Below, piece after piece: positions 1 through 5,716 of a DNA stretch of 5,716 nucleotides. Position numbers and translations under genes: made by a program. Numbering within the stretch: position 1 is the first letter of the stretch; each line of letters opens with the position of its first letter. The DNA comes from Trueperaceae bacterium (GTDB taxonomy: Bacteria > Deinococcota > Deinococci > Deinococcales > Trueperaceae): NCBI GenBank assembly GCA_007122815.1, contig SKSV01000071.1:1-5716 (forward strand). Direction: 5' to 3'. Below the pieces are notes generated by a model, which saw nothing but the letters and a program-made list of their open reading frames with translations, did not search any database and was not told the DNA's origin.

Positions 1-55
1 CAGACGATCGCGGCCAGGACCGGCCGGGGCGACGCGACGCGCGCGGCATGTCGTT

Positions 56-1123
56 CTACGACACGCGGATGTGGGCGGCCGCACGAGCCCGCGAGGAACG
101 TTCAGGGAACCAGCAGTACCTTGCCCGGCGTACGCCCACCGCCTCGAAGGCGCGTTCCCAGTCTCGCAGTGGGAAGGTCGAGCCGACCACGGCAGCGAGC
201 GATACAGCGCCAGAGCCGGCCAGAGCGAGCGCGCGGTACCAAGAGCTGGGCGTGGTGGCGAAGCTGCCGCTCACGCGCAACTCCTTGTAGCAGACCTGGT
301 CGACGTCGAGCGTGATGGGCTTGCCGTAAAGGCCCACCTGCACGTAGCGGCCGGCCTTCTTCACGAGGCGGAGAAGCAAGCCGGCGGCGGGAGGAGCCCC
401 CGAGCACTCGATGGCCACGTTGGGTTGTCCAGCGAGCGCGCCGGTAACGGCCGAGTCGAGCGTGTCTGCGGCTTCGACGGTGAGCACCCCCTCCGCCCCG
501 AGGCGCGCGGCGAGCTCGAGGCGCGCCGCGTCGGCGGCGGTGCCGAGCATCACGCATCGGGCGCCGGCCGCCTTCACCACCTGCAGTGCCAGAAGACCGA
601 TCGGCCCTGGGCCTGTGATCACCACGCGGTCCCCGGCCATCAACTCGTTCAGCTCGAGTAGGCCGCGCACCACACAGGCCAGCGGTTCGACGAGAGCGGC
701 CTCGGGGAAGCCGAGCTCGTCGGGCAGCGAGTGGACGATGCTGGCCGGCACCAGGACCTTCGAAGCGAAGCCACCGTCCTCGAAGGAGCCTATCGAGCGC
801 CGCACGGCGCAGAGGTTCGGGCGTCCCGTGCGGCAGTGCTCGCACTGCTCACAGGTGGAGAAGTACGTCTCGGTCACCACCCGCTCGCCTACCCGTAGCC
901 GGGTCACGCCATCGCCGAGCTCGGCGACGGTTCCTGCCACCTCGTGCCCCAGGGTGACGGGCGGTTCCGAACGGTACTCGTCGTGCAGGATGTGCACGTC
1001 GGTGCCGCAGATGCCCGCAGCAGCCACGTCGAGGACGACGTGCCCTGGTCGCGCCGTTGGATCCGGCACCTCCTGCAGGTGCAACCGTTCGTCGCCGAGG
1101 GCGAGCTTCCTCAAGGCCAGCAT
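56..1123 (-). CDS. Zinc-dependent medium-chain alcohol dehydrogenase (sorbitol/threonine dehydrogenase-like), probable 3' frameshift
   Basis: This protein should oxidise a secondary alcohol (polyol, sugar alcohol or amino alcohol) with NAD(P)+ in the cytoplasm. The N-terminal GroES-like domain has the catalytic-zinc ligands Cys39 (GICGTD), His60-Glu61 (GHE) and Glu146 (VEPLAC). Cys91, Cys94, Cys97 and Cys105 form the structural-zinc lobe. The Rossmann domain has GPGPIG at 171-176. The strand that normally ends in an NAD-selecting Asp here reads VMLGTAADAARL, which hints at NADP but does not prove it. The ATG start at 1121-1123 has AGAGG eight bases upstream. As read, the frame gives 355 residues ending in an atypical Arg/Ala-rich tail. 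The family-like ending GKVLLVP followed by a stop at 102-104 lies in the next frame; adding one base at 124-126 would give a normal 340-residue enzyme. It lies 119 bases downstream of the hydrolase gene on the same strand. Family is certain; substrate is not, since sorbitol, threonine and galactitol-phosphate dehydrogenases look alike at this level. Confidence 0.93.
   Translation of the reverse strand: MLALRKLALGDERLHLQEVPDPTARPGHVVLDVAAAGICGTDVHILHDEYRSEPPVTLGHEVAGTVAELGDGVTRLRVGERVVTETYFSTCEQCEHCRTGRPNLCAVRRSIGSFEDGGFASKVLVPASIVHSLPDELGFPEAALVEPLACVVRGLLELNELMAGDRVVITGPGPIGLLALQVVKAAGARCVMLGTAADAARLELAARLGAEGVLTVEAADTLDSAVTGALAGQPNVAIECSGAPPAAGLLLRLVKKAGRYVQVGLYGKPITLDVDQVCYKELRVSGSFATTPSSWYRALALAGSGAVSLAAVVGSTFPLRDWERAFEAVGVRRARYCWFPERSSRARAAAHIRVS
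124..126 (-). other. Probable one-base deletion (frameshift point) in the dehydrogenase gene
   Basis: The coding strand has a GGG run here. Read as is, the frame runs past the expected end to a TAG at 56-58. Restoring a fourth G makes the frame read VRRGKVLLVP and stop at TGA 102-104. That is the usual hydrophobic beta-strand end of this dehydrogenase family and gives a standard length. A homopolymer miscount in the assembly is the simplest cause; a real mutation is possible. The exact base is inferred, because any shift within a few bases would do. Confidence 0.7.
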
Positions 1124-1131
1124 GTGGACCG

Positions 1132-1136
1132 CCTCT
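1132..1136 (-). promoter_or_regulatory. Ribosome-binding site of the dehydrogenase gene
   Basis: AGAGG on the minus strand, eight bases before the ATG at 1121-1123. It supports this start for the dehydrogenase and independent translation after the 119-base gap from the upstream hydrolase gene. Confidence 0.6.
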
Positions 1137-1186
1137 CAAGACCTCACGACACCGATGGTAATGCCCGTGACCCGGCCCGGGCTGGG

Positions 1187-1201
1187 CCCTCGGCTCGAGG
1201 G
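1187..1201. other. Short perfect hairpin in the hydrolase-dehydrogenase gap
   Basis: CCCTCG and CGAGGG form a six-base-pair stem around a three-base loop, in the only non-coding stretch between the two minus-strand genes. No T-run follows on either strand, so it is not a canonical intrinsic terminator. It could attenuate read-through from the hydrolase gene or protect an mRNA end. In such GC-rich DNA it may also be chance. Confidence 0.25.
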
Positions 1202-1242
1202 TGACGATGTGATCAGCGCTCCAGCTTCCCTGGGGCAACCGC

Positions 1243-3144
1243 TCACCGCCAGCGGCTGATGTCGGCGTCCCCTGGGTCCGGACCTGCCGTACCGAGCAGG
1301 GTGCGCGCGATCCAGCGTGCCGCGTCGGGGTCGTACGGCTGGTCGATGTGGTGGAGGTAGGTCCAGGGGAACGTGTGCTCGCGATCGGCCACGTCGGGGC
1401 GGTACCAGCTGCCTGCGAGCAGTTCGTCGCCCACCTGCCACTCGCGGCCGGCGGCCAGGTACGCCCACTCGTCGCCGCCCATCAGCAAGCCCAGACCCGA
1501 GTCGACCGGCACCACCCCGTCGGCGTCGATCAGACCGTCCCCAACGGGGCCGGGTGGCTGGTCGGGGGTGGCCTCGCCCGGGGGTTCGCGGCCCAGCACC
1601 AGGTCGCGTACCAGCGCCACGCTAGGTTCTTCGAGGTCTTCGAGGTCCTCGAGGTCGTCGACCGAGCCCACGTCGCCTCGGCCAGGTTCTGGTGTGCAAC
1701 GCACCAGCGCGCACCAGAGCCGCTCCAGCCGACCGCGCGTCGCCACCTCACCAGTGTGGGGTCCGCGGAGGTAGTCGACGCGGCTGGCGAGCTCGATCTC
1801 GACGCGCTGGCCCTCGGGCCCGAGAACGAACGATTCGGGCGCGGTGGGCACGCGCGTGACCCGGTCGAGCAGCTCGTCCGGGGCTGGATGATCGGCGGCG
1901 CTTCCCCAGCCGCGCTCGGGCAGGCCGAGAGCGTGCATCGAGAGATCCGCTAGCAGCATCTGAAGCGTGTACTGCAAGTAGGCCTCACCCTCGACGCCGA
2001 GGTGGTCGGCGTACCAGTGCACCAACTCCAGCTCGATGCGGGCGCTGACCCGCGGGTCGACGAAGAAGTGACCGCCGGGGGAGCGTGACGCTAGCGCGTA
2101 GACGGGCACCGGGCTGCCGTCCGTGCGGCGCGCGCGGTGCGGCGCCAGCAGCCCTTCGCGAGGGTCGTTGAGCAGCGCCCACACATCGGTGCGCAGGTGA
2201 TCGCTCGCGCCGTCCTCGAGCCGGATGTAGGTGGAGGCCTCGTCGAGAAGCGGTGAGAGCCAACGGCGCGCGAACGCGTTTGGCTGGATCACCTCGGCTC
2301 TGATGATCTCGCGTGCGACCTCCAGCAAGAGCGCTCGGTCCGCGGCTGGCGACCCTTCGTGGGGGGCGCCGAGCGTGACGAGGTACAGGGTTCGCTCTCG
2401 CAGGCGGTCGATCTTCTCGCGCGTGCCGCCCGGCACGCCGAAGGGGCCGTCGTCGATCGGGGGGTTGACGAGCACTTGGCGGGCTACCAGCCCACCCATG
2501 CTGTGGCCGATCAGCACCAGTTGCGCCTCGCTGCCCACGAGCTCCTCGAAGGCGTCGAGCCCCGCGGCGATCTGCTCCGCCGCCGCCGTCACCTGCTCGC
2601 CGAGCCCGTACGAGGCGTCACGGGTGACGATGAGGGCGCCCAAGCGTGTCGGGTCGTCGCCCGCGGGCAGCACCAGGGCGTCCACGGGGTCGTCGCCTTC
2701 GGGCGCGTCACCTTCCCAAGACTCGCGTGTGAGCGCTTCGCCCTGGGCGTCCACTAGGTCCCGTTCGCCCAACAGCGCCCGGACGAAGGCGTGGCCCCAG
2801 TAGTGGCGCGCGTACGCGTGCGTGCCTACCCGCGCGTCCAACGCCGGCGTGGGAGACATGCCGTGCATCAACACCACGAGGGTCGGGCGGTCGGGTCGGA
2901 ACTCGAAAGGTTGCGCGCCGTCGATCAGCGCCGCCGTGGTGGTGAGCGGCCAGGCCGGAACCTCGGGCAAGACCGGAGCTTGTGCCTGGGCCCGAATCAG
3001 GATCTCCGCTGCCAGGTCGGCCGCTTGGCGCTGCAGCCACCAGGTGAGCAGGCCGCCCGCCAACACGAGCGCGCCCAGGGCCAGCAACCAACGGACCCAA
3101 CGGCGCCGCCCCCGCCGCTTCGTCGTGCCTCCGGACTCTGACAC
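1243..3144 (-). CDS. Membrane-anchored alpha/beta-hydrolase, lipase/esterase-like
   Basis: A 633-residue serine hydrolase, probably acting on ester or lipid substrates outside the cytoplasmic membrane. A basic N-terminus (KRRGRRRWVR, 9-18) precedes one hydrophobic segment at about 19-38, read as an uncleaved signal anchor with the catalytic part outside. VLMHG (91-95) is the oxyanion-hole motif. GHSMGG (213-218) is the nucleophile elbow with Ser215, followed by LGAPHEGSP at 258-266. Asp542 in DADGVVPV and His598 or His599 in YLHHIDQP are the likely remaining triad members, at the positions where PGAP1/DUF676-like lipases have them. About 325 residues separate Ser from Asp, far more than in a minimal lipase, and include an acidic stretch (496-506) and a Pro-rich linker (about 518-535). 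The only cysteines are Cys478 and Cys483, which could form a disulfide. The GTG start at 3142-3144 is the first possible one after an in-frame TGA 12 bases upstream, but it lacks a clear Shine-Dalgarno site, so a later start is possible. Substrate unknown. Confidence 0.85.
   Translation of the reverse strand: MSESGGTTKRRGRRRWVRWLLALGALVLAGGLLTWWLQRQAADLAAEILIRAQAQAPVLPEVPAWPLTTTAALIDGAQPFEFRPDRPTLVVLMHGMSPTPALDARVGTHAYARHYWGHAFVRALLGERDLVDAQGEALTRESWEGDAPEGDDPVDALVLPAGDDPTRLGALIVTRDASYGLGEQVTAAAEQIAAGLDAFEELVGSEAQLVLIGHSMGGLVARQVLVNPPIDDGPFGVPGGTREKIDRLRERTLYLVTLGAPHEGSPAADRALLLEVAREIIRAEVIQPNAFARRWLSPLLDEASTYIRLEDGASDHLRTDVWALLNDPREGLLAPHRARRTDGSPVPVYALASRSPGGHFFVDPRVSARIELELVHWYADHLGVEGEAYLQYTLQMLLADLSMHALGLPERGWGSAADHPAPDELLDRVTRVPTAPESFVLGPEGQRVEIELASRVDYLRGPHTGEVATRGRLERLWCALVRCTPEPGRGDVGSVDDLEDLEDLEEPSVALVRDLVLGREPPGEATPDQPPGPVGDGLIDADGVVPVDSGLGLLMGGDEWAYLAAGREWQVGDELLAGSWYRPDVADREHTFPWTYLHHIDQPYDPDAARWIARTLLGTAGPDPGDADISRWR
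1631..1657. repeat. Three tandem 9-base units inside the hydrolase gene
   Basis: TCGAGGTC plus one variable base occurs three times in a row. On the coding strand, with adjoining bases, it gives the acidic DDLEDLEDLEE run at residues 496-506, just before the Pro-rich linker. The period is a multiple of three, so copy-number change would keep the frame. Replication slippage is the likely origin. Confidence 0.85.
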
Positions 3145-3206
3145 GGTGGTGACTCAGCCGCCGGCCGGTAGGGCCTGGTCGTCGGTGCAGGCGCCCATGT
3201 GGCTTC

Positions 3207-3212
3207 AGCATA
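3207..3212 (-). promoter_or_regulatory. Possible -10 element for the hydrolase gene
   Basis: TATGCT on the minus strand matches the TATAAT consensus at four of six bases, 62 bases upstream of the GTG start. No acceptable -35 hexamer lies 16-18 bases further upstream and there is no TGN extension, so this is only the best candidate in a GC-rich leader. Confidence 0.22.
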
Positions 3213-3312
3213 CCGACCCGATTAGGGCCCTGGGACCCGGCTACCGCGCTTGGGCTCAGTGCTCTGTCTCCGCCGACCTCGTGTGCGCCGCGTGCGCCGG
3301 TCGCCCGCAGGC

Positions 3313-3341
3313 TTGACGTCCGCCCCGGGGGTGGCTAGCGT
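3313..3341 (+). promoter_or_regulatory. Sigma-70-type promoter of the binding-protein gene
   Basis: TTGACG (3313-3318) matches the -35 consensus at five of six bases. It is separated by exactly 17 bases from TAGCGT (3336-3341), which keeps the T1, A2 and T6 positions of a -10 box. Transcription would start near 3348, leaving a leader of only about 25 bases before the GTG start. The -10 is weak, as is common in high-GC bacteria. Confidence 0.65.
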
Positions 3342-3347
3342 GAGCCG

Positions 3348-3361
3348 CGACCGGGCGGTCG
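3348..3361. promoter_or_regulatory. Perfect dyad at the transcription start, abutting the ribosome-binding site
   Basis: CGACCG-GG-CGGTCG is a perfect inverted repeat with six-base arms and a two-base centre. It begins about where transcription should start and its last G is the first base of the purine-rich ribosome-binding site. It could be an operator for a dimeric repressor, or a 5' stem-loop (five-pair stem, four-base loop) affecting translation or mRNA stability. The symmetry is seen directly; the function is inferred and a chance GC-rich palindrome remains possible. Confidence 0.4.
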
Positions 3362-3369
3362 GGGGAGGT
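3361..3369 (+). promoter_or_regulatory. Strong ribosome-binding site of the binding-protein gene
   Basis: GGGGGAGGT ends four bases before the GTG at 3374 and is an almost full anti-16S match. With an in-frame TGA at 3341-3343, it fixes the GTG at 3374 as the start, and the next residues form a proper signal peptide. Confidence 0.85.
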
Positions 3370-3373
3370 ACCT

Positions 3374-4936
3374 GTGACGACACATGGTTCGTTGGTGCGG
3401 AGGGCCGCTGCAGCGTCGCTCGCGGTTGCGCTCGCGGTTGCGCTCGCGCTGAGCCTGCAAGTGGCTCGAGCGCAGGAGGTGCGCGAGTTGGTCATCGCGC
3501 AGGGTATCGACATCCACGGGTTCGACGTTCACGACCACAACGTCACGGCCGTGGAGGCGGTGCTCGTGAACCTCTTCGATTACCTCTTGCTCCGCTCTCC
3601 GGGAGGCTCGTTGGAGCCGGCCCTCGCCACGTCTTGGGAGCGCGTGAGCGACACCGCCATGCGCTTCAGCTTGCGCGAGGGCGTGGTGTGGCACGACGGT
3701 TCGCCGTTCACGGCCGAGGACGTCAAGTTCAGTCTCGAGCGGGTCGCTACCGACGCGAGCTTGAGAGAACACGGTAACTACATGCAGATCCGCGAGGTCG
3801 AGGTGGTCTCGCCGCTCGAGGTCGTCATCCACACGCACCAACCCGAGCCCGTGCTCCTGTCCCGCCTCAGCCGCATCGGCTCCGCCATCGTGCCGAAGCA
3901 CCATATCGAGGCGGTCGGCTGGGAGGGCTTCAACCTCGCTCCGATAGGCACGGGCCCCTTCCGCTTCGTGGAGTGGCGCCGAGACGAGCGGCTCGTGCTG
4001 GAGGCGTTCGACGACCACTGGCGCGGCCGGCCGGCCTGGGACAGGCTGGTGCACCGGACCGTGCCCGAGGACTCCATCCGGGTGGCCGAGTTGCTCACGG
4101 GCGGTGTTGACGTAGCCGCCAACGTGCCAACGCACGAGGCGGAGCGCGTGCGTGACGCCAAGGGCGTGAGGGTCGAGCCGTGGCCGACGCCGCGCGTGAT
4201 GCTCTACCTGATGAACACCGATCCCGGTGTCGCCACCGGTGATCCTCGCGTGCGCGAAGCCATCGACTACGCCATCGACAACCAGCTCCTGATCGACGTG
4301 TTGATGGGTGGTTTCGGGACTCCCGTAAGGGGGCGCGTGAGCCACGGCATCACGGCCGCGCCCATGCGTCTGTTCGACACGTACCTCTACGACCCCGAGA
4401 GAGCCCGAGCGCTGTTGGCCGAGGCCGGTTACGGCCCGGGCGAGCTGACGATACGGGTGCAGGGTCCGGCCGGCCGGTACCCGCTCGACGCCGACATCGC
4501 CGAGGTGACCGCAGTGATGCTCGAGGCCGTCGGCATCCGCGCGGAGGTGGAGGTGCTCGAGTGGAGCGCCTACTTGAGCCGCGTGTGGAACGCCGACGCG
4601 GTCGAGCACATGGGCCTCATCGGCTTGGGGAACTCCCTCTTCGACGCTGCCCTCGCCTACACGCTCATCACCTGCGACGGTGGCTACTCGGGCAAGACGA
4701 ACTGGTGCGACCCAGGGTTCGACCTGTTGCTCGCCGAGGCGCTCGTCGAGCTCGACCCGGTACGCCGCGCCGAACTGTTCGACCAGGTGTACGAGGTGGT
4801 CGCCGAGGAGCGTGTGATGGTCTTCCTCTTCCAGCTCGAGAACCTGGTCGGCCTGAGCGACGCGGTCGATTGGACGCCGCGGGTGGACGAGCTCCTGTGG
4901 ATGTTCGACGCGCGCCCGGCAGACCCCTCACCCTGA
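3374..4936 (+). CDS. ABC transporter substrate-binding protein, family 5 (peptide/dipeptide/nickel type)
   Basis: This secreted receptor captures a solute, most likely a short peptide, and delivers it to an ABC permease. Residues 1-33 form a signal peptide: Arg9-Arg10, an Ala/Leu/Val core at about 11-28 and an ARA cleavage site before Gln34. There is no lipobox Cys, so it should be soluble in a periplasm rather than a lipoprotein. The family signature is clear at 79-123 (SLEPALATSWE, FSLREGVVWHDGSPFTAEDVKFSLERV in parts). IGTGPFRFVEW lies at 191-201, PRVREAIDYAID at 291-302, and DPERARALLAEAGY at 340-353. The 520-residue length is typical. Cys434 and Cys445 are its only cysteines and may pair. 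It has its own promoter and ribosome-binding site. No permease or ATPase gene lies beside it: the next gene is convergent, so its transporter must be encoded elsewhere or it is an orphan receptor. The ligand cannot be read from sequence; sugars or nickel remain possible. Confidence 0.95.
   Translation: MTTHGSLVRRAAAASLAVALAVALALSLQVARAQEVRELVIAQGIDIHGFDVHDHNVTAVEAVLVNLFDYLLLRSPGGSLEPALATSWERVSDTAMRFSLREGVVWHDGSPFTAEDVKFSLERVATDASLREHGNYMQIREVEVVSPLEVVIHTHQPEPVLLSRLSRIGSAIVPKHHIEAVGWEGFNLAPIGTGPFRFVEWRRDERLVLEAFDDHWRGRPAWDRLVHRTVPEDSIRVAELLTGGVDVAANVPTHEAERVRDAKGVRVEPWPTPRVMLYLMNTDPGVATGDPRVREAIDYAIDNQLLIDVLMGGFGTPVRGRVSHGITAAPMRLFDTYLYDPERARALLAEAGYGPGELTIRVQGPAGRYPLDADIAEVTAVMLEAVGIRAEVEVLEWSAYLSRVWNADAVEHMGLIGLGNSLFDAALAYTLITCDGGYSGKTNWCDPGFDLLLAEALVELDPVRRAELFDQVYEVVAEERVMVFLFQLENLVGLSDAVDWTPRVDELLWMFDARPADPSP
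3419..3442 (+). repeat. 12-base tandem duplication in the signal-peptide coding region
   Basis: CTCGCGGTTGCG occurs twice back to back and a third partial copy (CTCGCG) follows. It encodes the repeated Leu-Ala-Val-Ala of the hydrophobic core. The unit keeps the reading frame, so copy-number change would alter core length without breaking the gene. Confidence 0.8.
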
Positions 4937-4984
4937 GCCGGCGCGACGGTTCGCAGGGACCTAGCTTCTGACGGTCGGCCCAGT

Positions 4985-5716
4985 TCAGGTCTGCGCGGCA
5001 AGCCAGCGCCGCGCGAACCCGACCAGCACGGCTGCGCCTAGCGGCAAAGCGTCCTCGTCGAGGTCGAAACGCGGGTGATGCAGCGGGTGAACGAAGCCTT
5101 TCGCCTCGTTCCGCACCCCCAAGCGCGCCATCATGCCCGGCACCCGCTCGGCGTAGAAGGCGAAGTCCTCGCCTCCCATCGAGGGCGGCGCGGAGCCCAA
5201 GTGCCCGTCGCCGAGGAGCTCATGAACGGTGTCCTCGAGCGTGGGAAGCAGCGTTGGGTCGTTGTGCAGCGAGGGGTAGCCCTCGCTGAACGTGAGCGTG
5301 TGGCTGGCGCCGAAGGCCTGCGTGATGCCGGCCACGAGGCGCTCCAGCTGCTCCGGCAGCTGAGCCCGGAGTTCGCGGTCGAGGGTCCGCACGGTGCCTT
5401 CCAACCGCACCGAGGGAGCGATCACGTTGCGCGCGTAACCGCCTTCGACCTTGCCGATCGTGATCACCAGTGGCTTGAGCGGGTCCGTCTGGCGGCTGGC
5501 TACTTGCTGCAGCGCGCTCACGACGTGCGCTGCCACCACGACCGCGTCCACCGTCTGGTGCGGGTGGGCGGCGTGACCGCCTTGGCCGATCACCTCTATG
5601 TCGAGTCCGTCGGTGGCGGCGGTCGCTGGTCCCGGCGAGGCGGTCAGGTGCCCGACCGGCTCACCGGGGTAGACGTGCAACCCGAACACGGCTCCCACCT
5701 CGGGTGCATCGAGTGC
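4985..5716 (-). CDS. M20 family amidohydrolase (N-acyl amino acid / hippurate hydrolase-like), 5' end missing
   Basis: A metal-dependent hydrolase that removes acyl groups from N-acyl amino acids or cleaves related amide or peptide bonds, probably in the cytoplasm. Only the last 243 residues are here; the frame is open through the right edge (first readable residues ALDAPEVGAVFGLHV). His14 of this fragment (FGLHVYP) matches a metal ligand of M20D enzymes. GQGGHAAHPH (44-53) opens the inserted dimerisation domain with its conserved His48. GYARNVIAP and the LEGTVRTLD motif follow. MGGEDFAFY at 180-188 and LHHPRFDLDE near the end, whose His213 is the expected last metal ligand, complete the catalytic domain. 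The Asp-Cys-His and Glu-Glu motifs must lie beyond the edge. A full family member has about 380-400 residues, so roughly 140-150 are missing. It is convergent with the binding-protein gene, 48 bases away, and no terminator hairpin is evident between them. Exact substrate uncertain. Confidence 0.95.
   Translation of the reverse strand, partial: ALDAPEVGAVFGLHVYPGEPVGHLTASPGPATAATDGLDIEVIGQGGHAAHPHQTVDAVVVAAHVVSALQQVASRQTDPLKPLVITIGKVEGGYARNVIAPSVRLEGTVRTLDRELRAQLPEQLERLVAGITQAFGASHTLTFSEGYPSLHNDPTLLPTLEDTVHELLGDGHLGSAPPSMGGEDFAFYAERVPGMMARLGVRNEAKGFVHPLHHPRFDLDEDALPLGAAVLVGFARRWLAAQT

Larger units (their letters stand above)
3145..3373. promoter_or_regulatory. Divergent intergenic region between hydrolase and binding-protein genes
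   Basis: These 229 bases separate two divergent genes and must hold both sets of start signals. The plus-strand side is well defined: promoter at 3313-3341, dyad at 3348-3361 and ribosome-binding site at 3361-3369. The minus-strand side is poorly defined; a TATGCT at 3207-3212 is the best -10 candidate. The remaining part, about 3213-3312, shows only GC-rich short palindromes and direct repeats that I cannot assign to a function. Confidence 0.7.

Noticed and set aside
1..49. Possible start of another minus-strand gene (ATG at 47-49, beginning MPRASRRPG)
   Set aside because: Only 16 codons are visible, there is no ribosome-binding site before the ATG, and another frame is equally open, so nothing supports a gene call.
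48..290. 80-codon plus-strand open frame at the left end
   Set aside because: No ribosome-binding site, and most of it is antisense to the C-terminal coding part of the dehydrogenase.
1142..1242. Separate promoter for the dehydrogenase in the 119-base gap
   Set aside because: The best pair (TTGCCC, 17 bases, TGATCA) has a poor -10, so no promoter can be supported. The gene may be co-transcribed with the hydrolase.
411..1259. Open frame of 282 codons on the plus strand across the dehydrogenase gene
   Set aside because: Ser/Thr/Arg/Pro-biased composition, no recognisable motif, and fully opposite a gene with intact zinc and coenzyme motifs.
3173..3192. GCCTG/CAGGC inverted repeat in the hydrolase leader
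   Set aside because: Only five-base arms with a ten-base loop; expected by chance in DNA of this composition.
3335..4609. Long open frame of 424 codons on the minus strand across the binding-protein gene
   Set aside because: It lies opposite a clear family 5 binding protein with promoter, ribosome-binding site and signal peptide. Its translation is His/Arg/Val-rich low-complexity sequence typical of antisense frames in GC-rich DNA.
4937..4984. Terminator between the convergent binding-protein and amidohydrolase genes
   Set aside because: No stem of useful length and no T-run on either strand was found in these 48 bases.

Overview
This is a GC-rich bacterial window with four protein-coding genes and no RNA genes, insertion sequences or CRISPR. 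GTG starts are used for two genes, Shine-Dalgarno sites are purine-rich, and one promoter has the form TTGACG-N17-TAGCGT. These features, with an Ala/Val/Leu-rich signal peptide, fit a high-GC lineage such as Deinococcota (Trueperaceae-like). That placement is an impression from style only; Actinomycetota or Chloroflexota cannot be excluded.

Layout, left to right. Positions 1-101 hold no gene I can support. At about 56-1123 (minus) lies a zinc-dependent medium-chain sorbitol/threonine-type dehydrogenase whose extreme 3' end appears shifted by one base; its natural end is probably the stop at 102-104. Upstream on the same strand, 119 bases away, is a 633-residue membrane-anchored alpha/beta hydrolase (1243-3144) with a GHSMGG nucleophile elbow, a long insertion and a short acidic repeat. 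A 229-base divergent intergenic region (3145-3373) follows. It carries a good promoter, a perfect 14-base dyad and a strong ribosome-binding site for a plus-strand family 5 (peptide/nickel/dipeptide-type) periplasmic binding protein (3374-4936). After a 48-base convergent gap, the C-terminal two thirds of an M20 amidohydrolase (4985-5716, minus) runs off the right edge.

Functionally this looks like ordinary heterotrophic metabolism: capture of small peptides or similar solutes, hydrolysis of N-acyl amino acids or peptides, ester/lipid hydrolysis at the envelope, and oxidation of a polyol or similar alcohol. No ABC permease or ATPase gene accompanies the binding protein here. The gene order does not show that the four genes act in one pathway. 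I found no convincing new multi-gene system. The points most worth checking are the dehydrogenase frameshift, the dyad between promoter and ribosome-binding site of the binding-protein gene, and the unusual architecture of the hydrolase.
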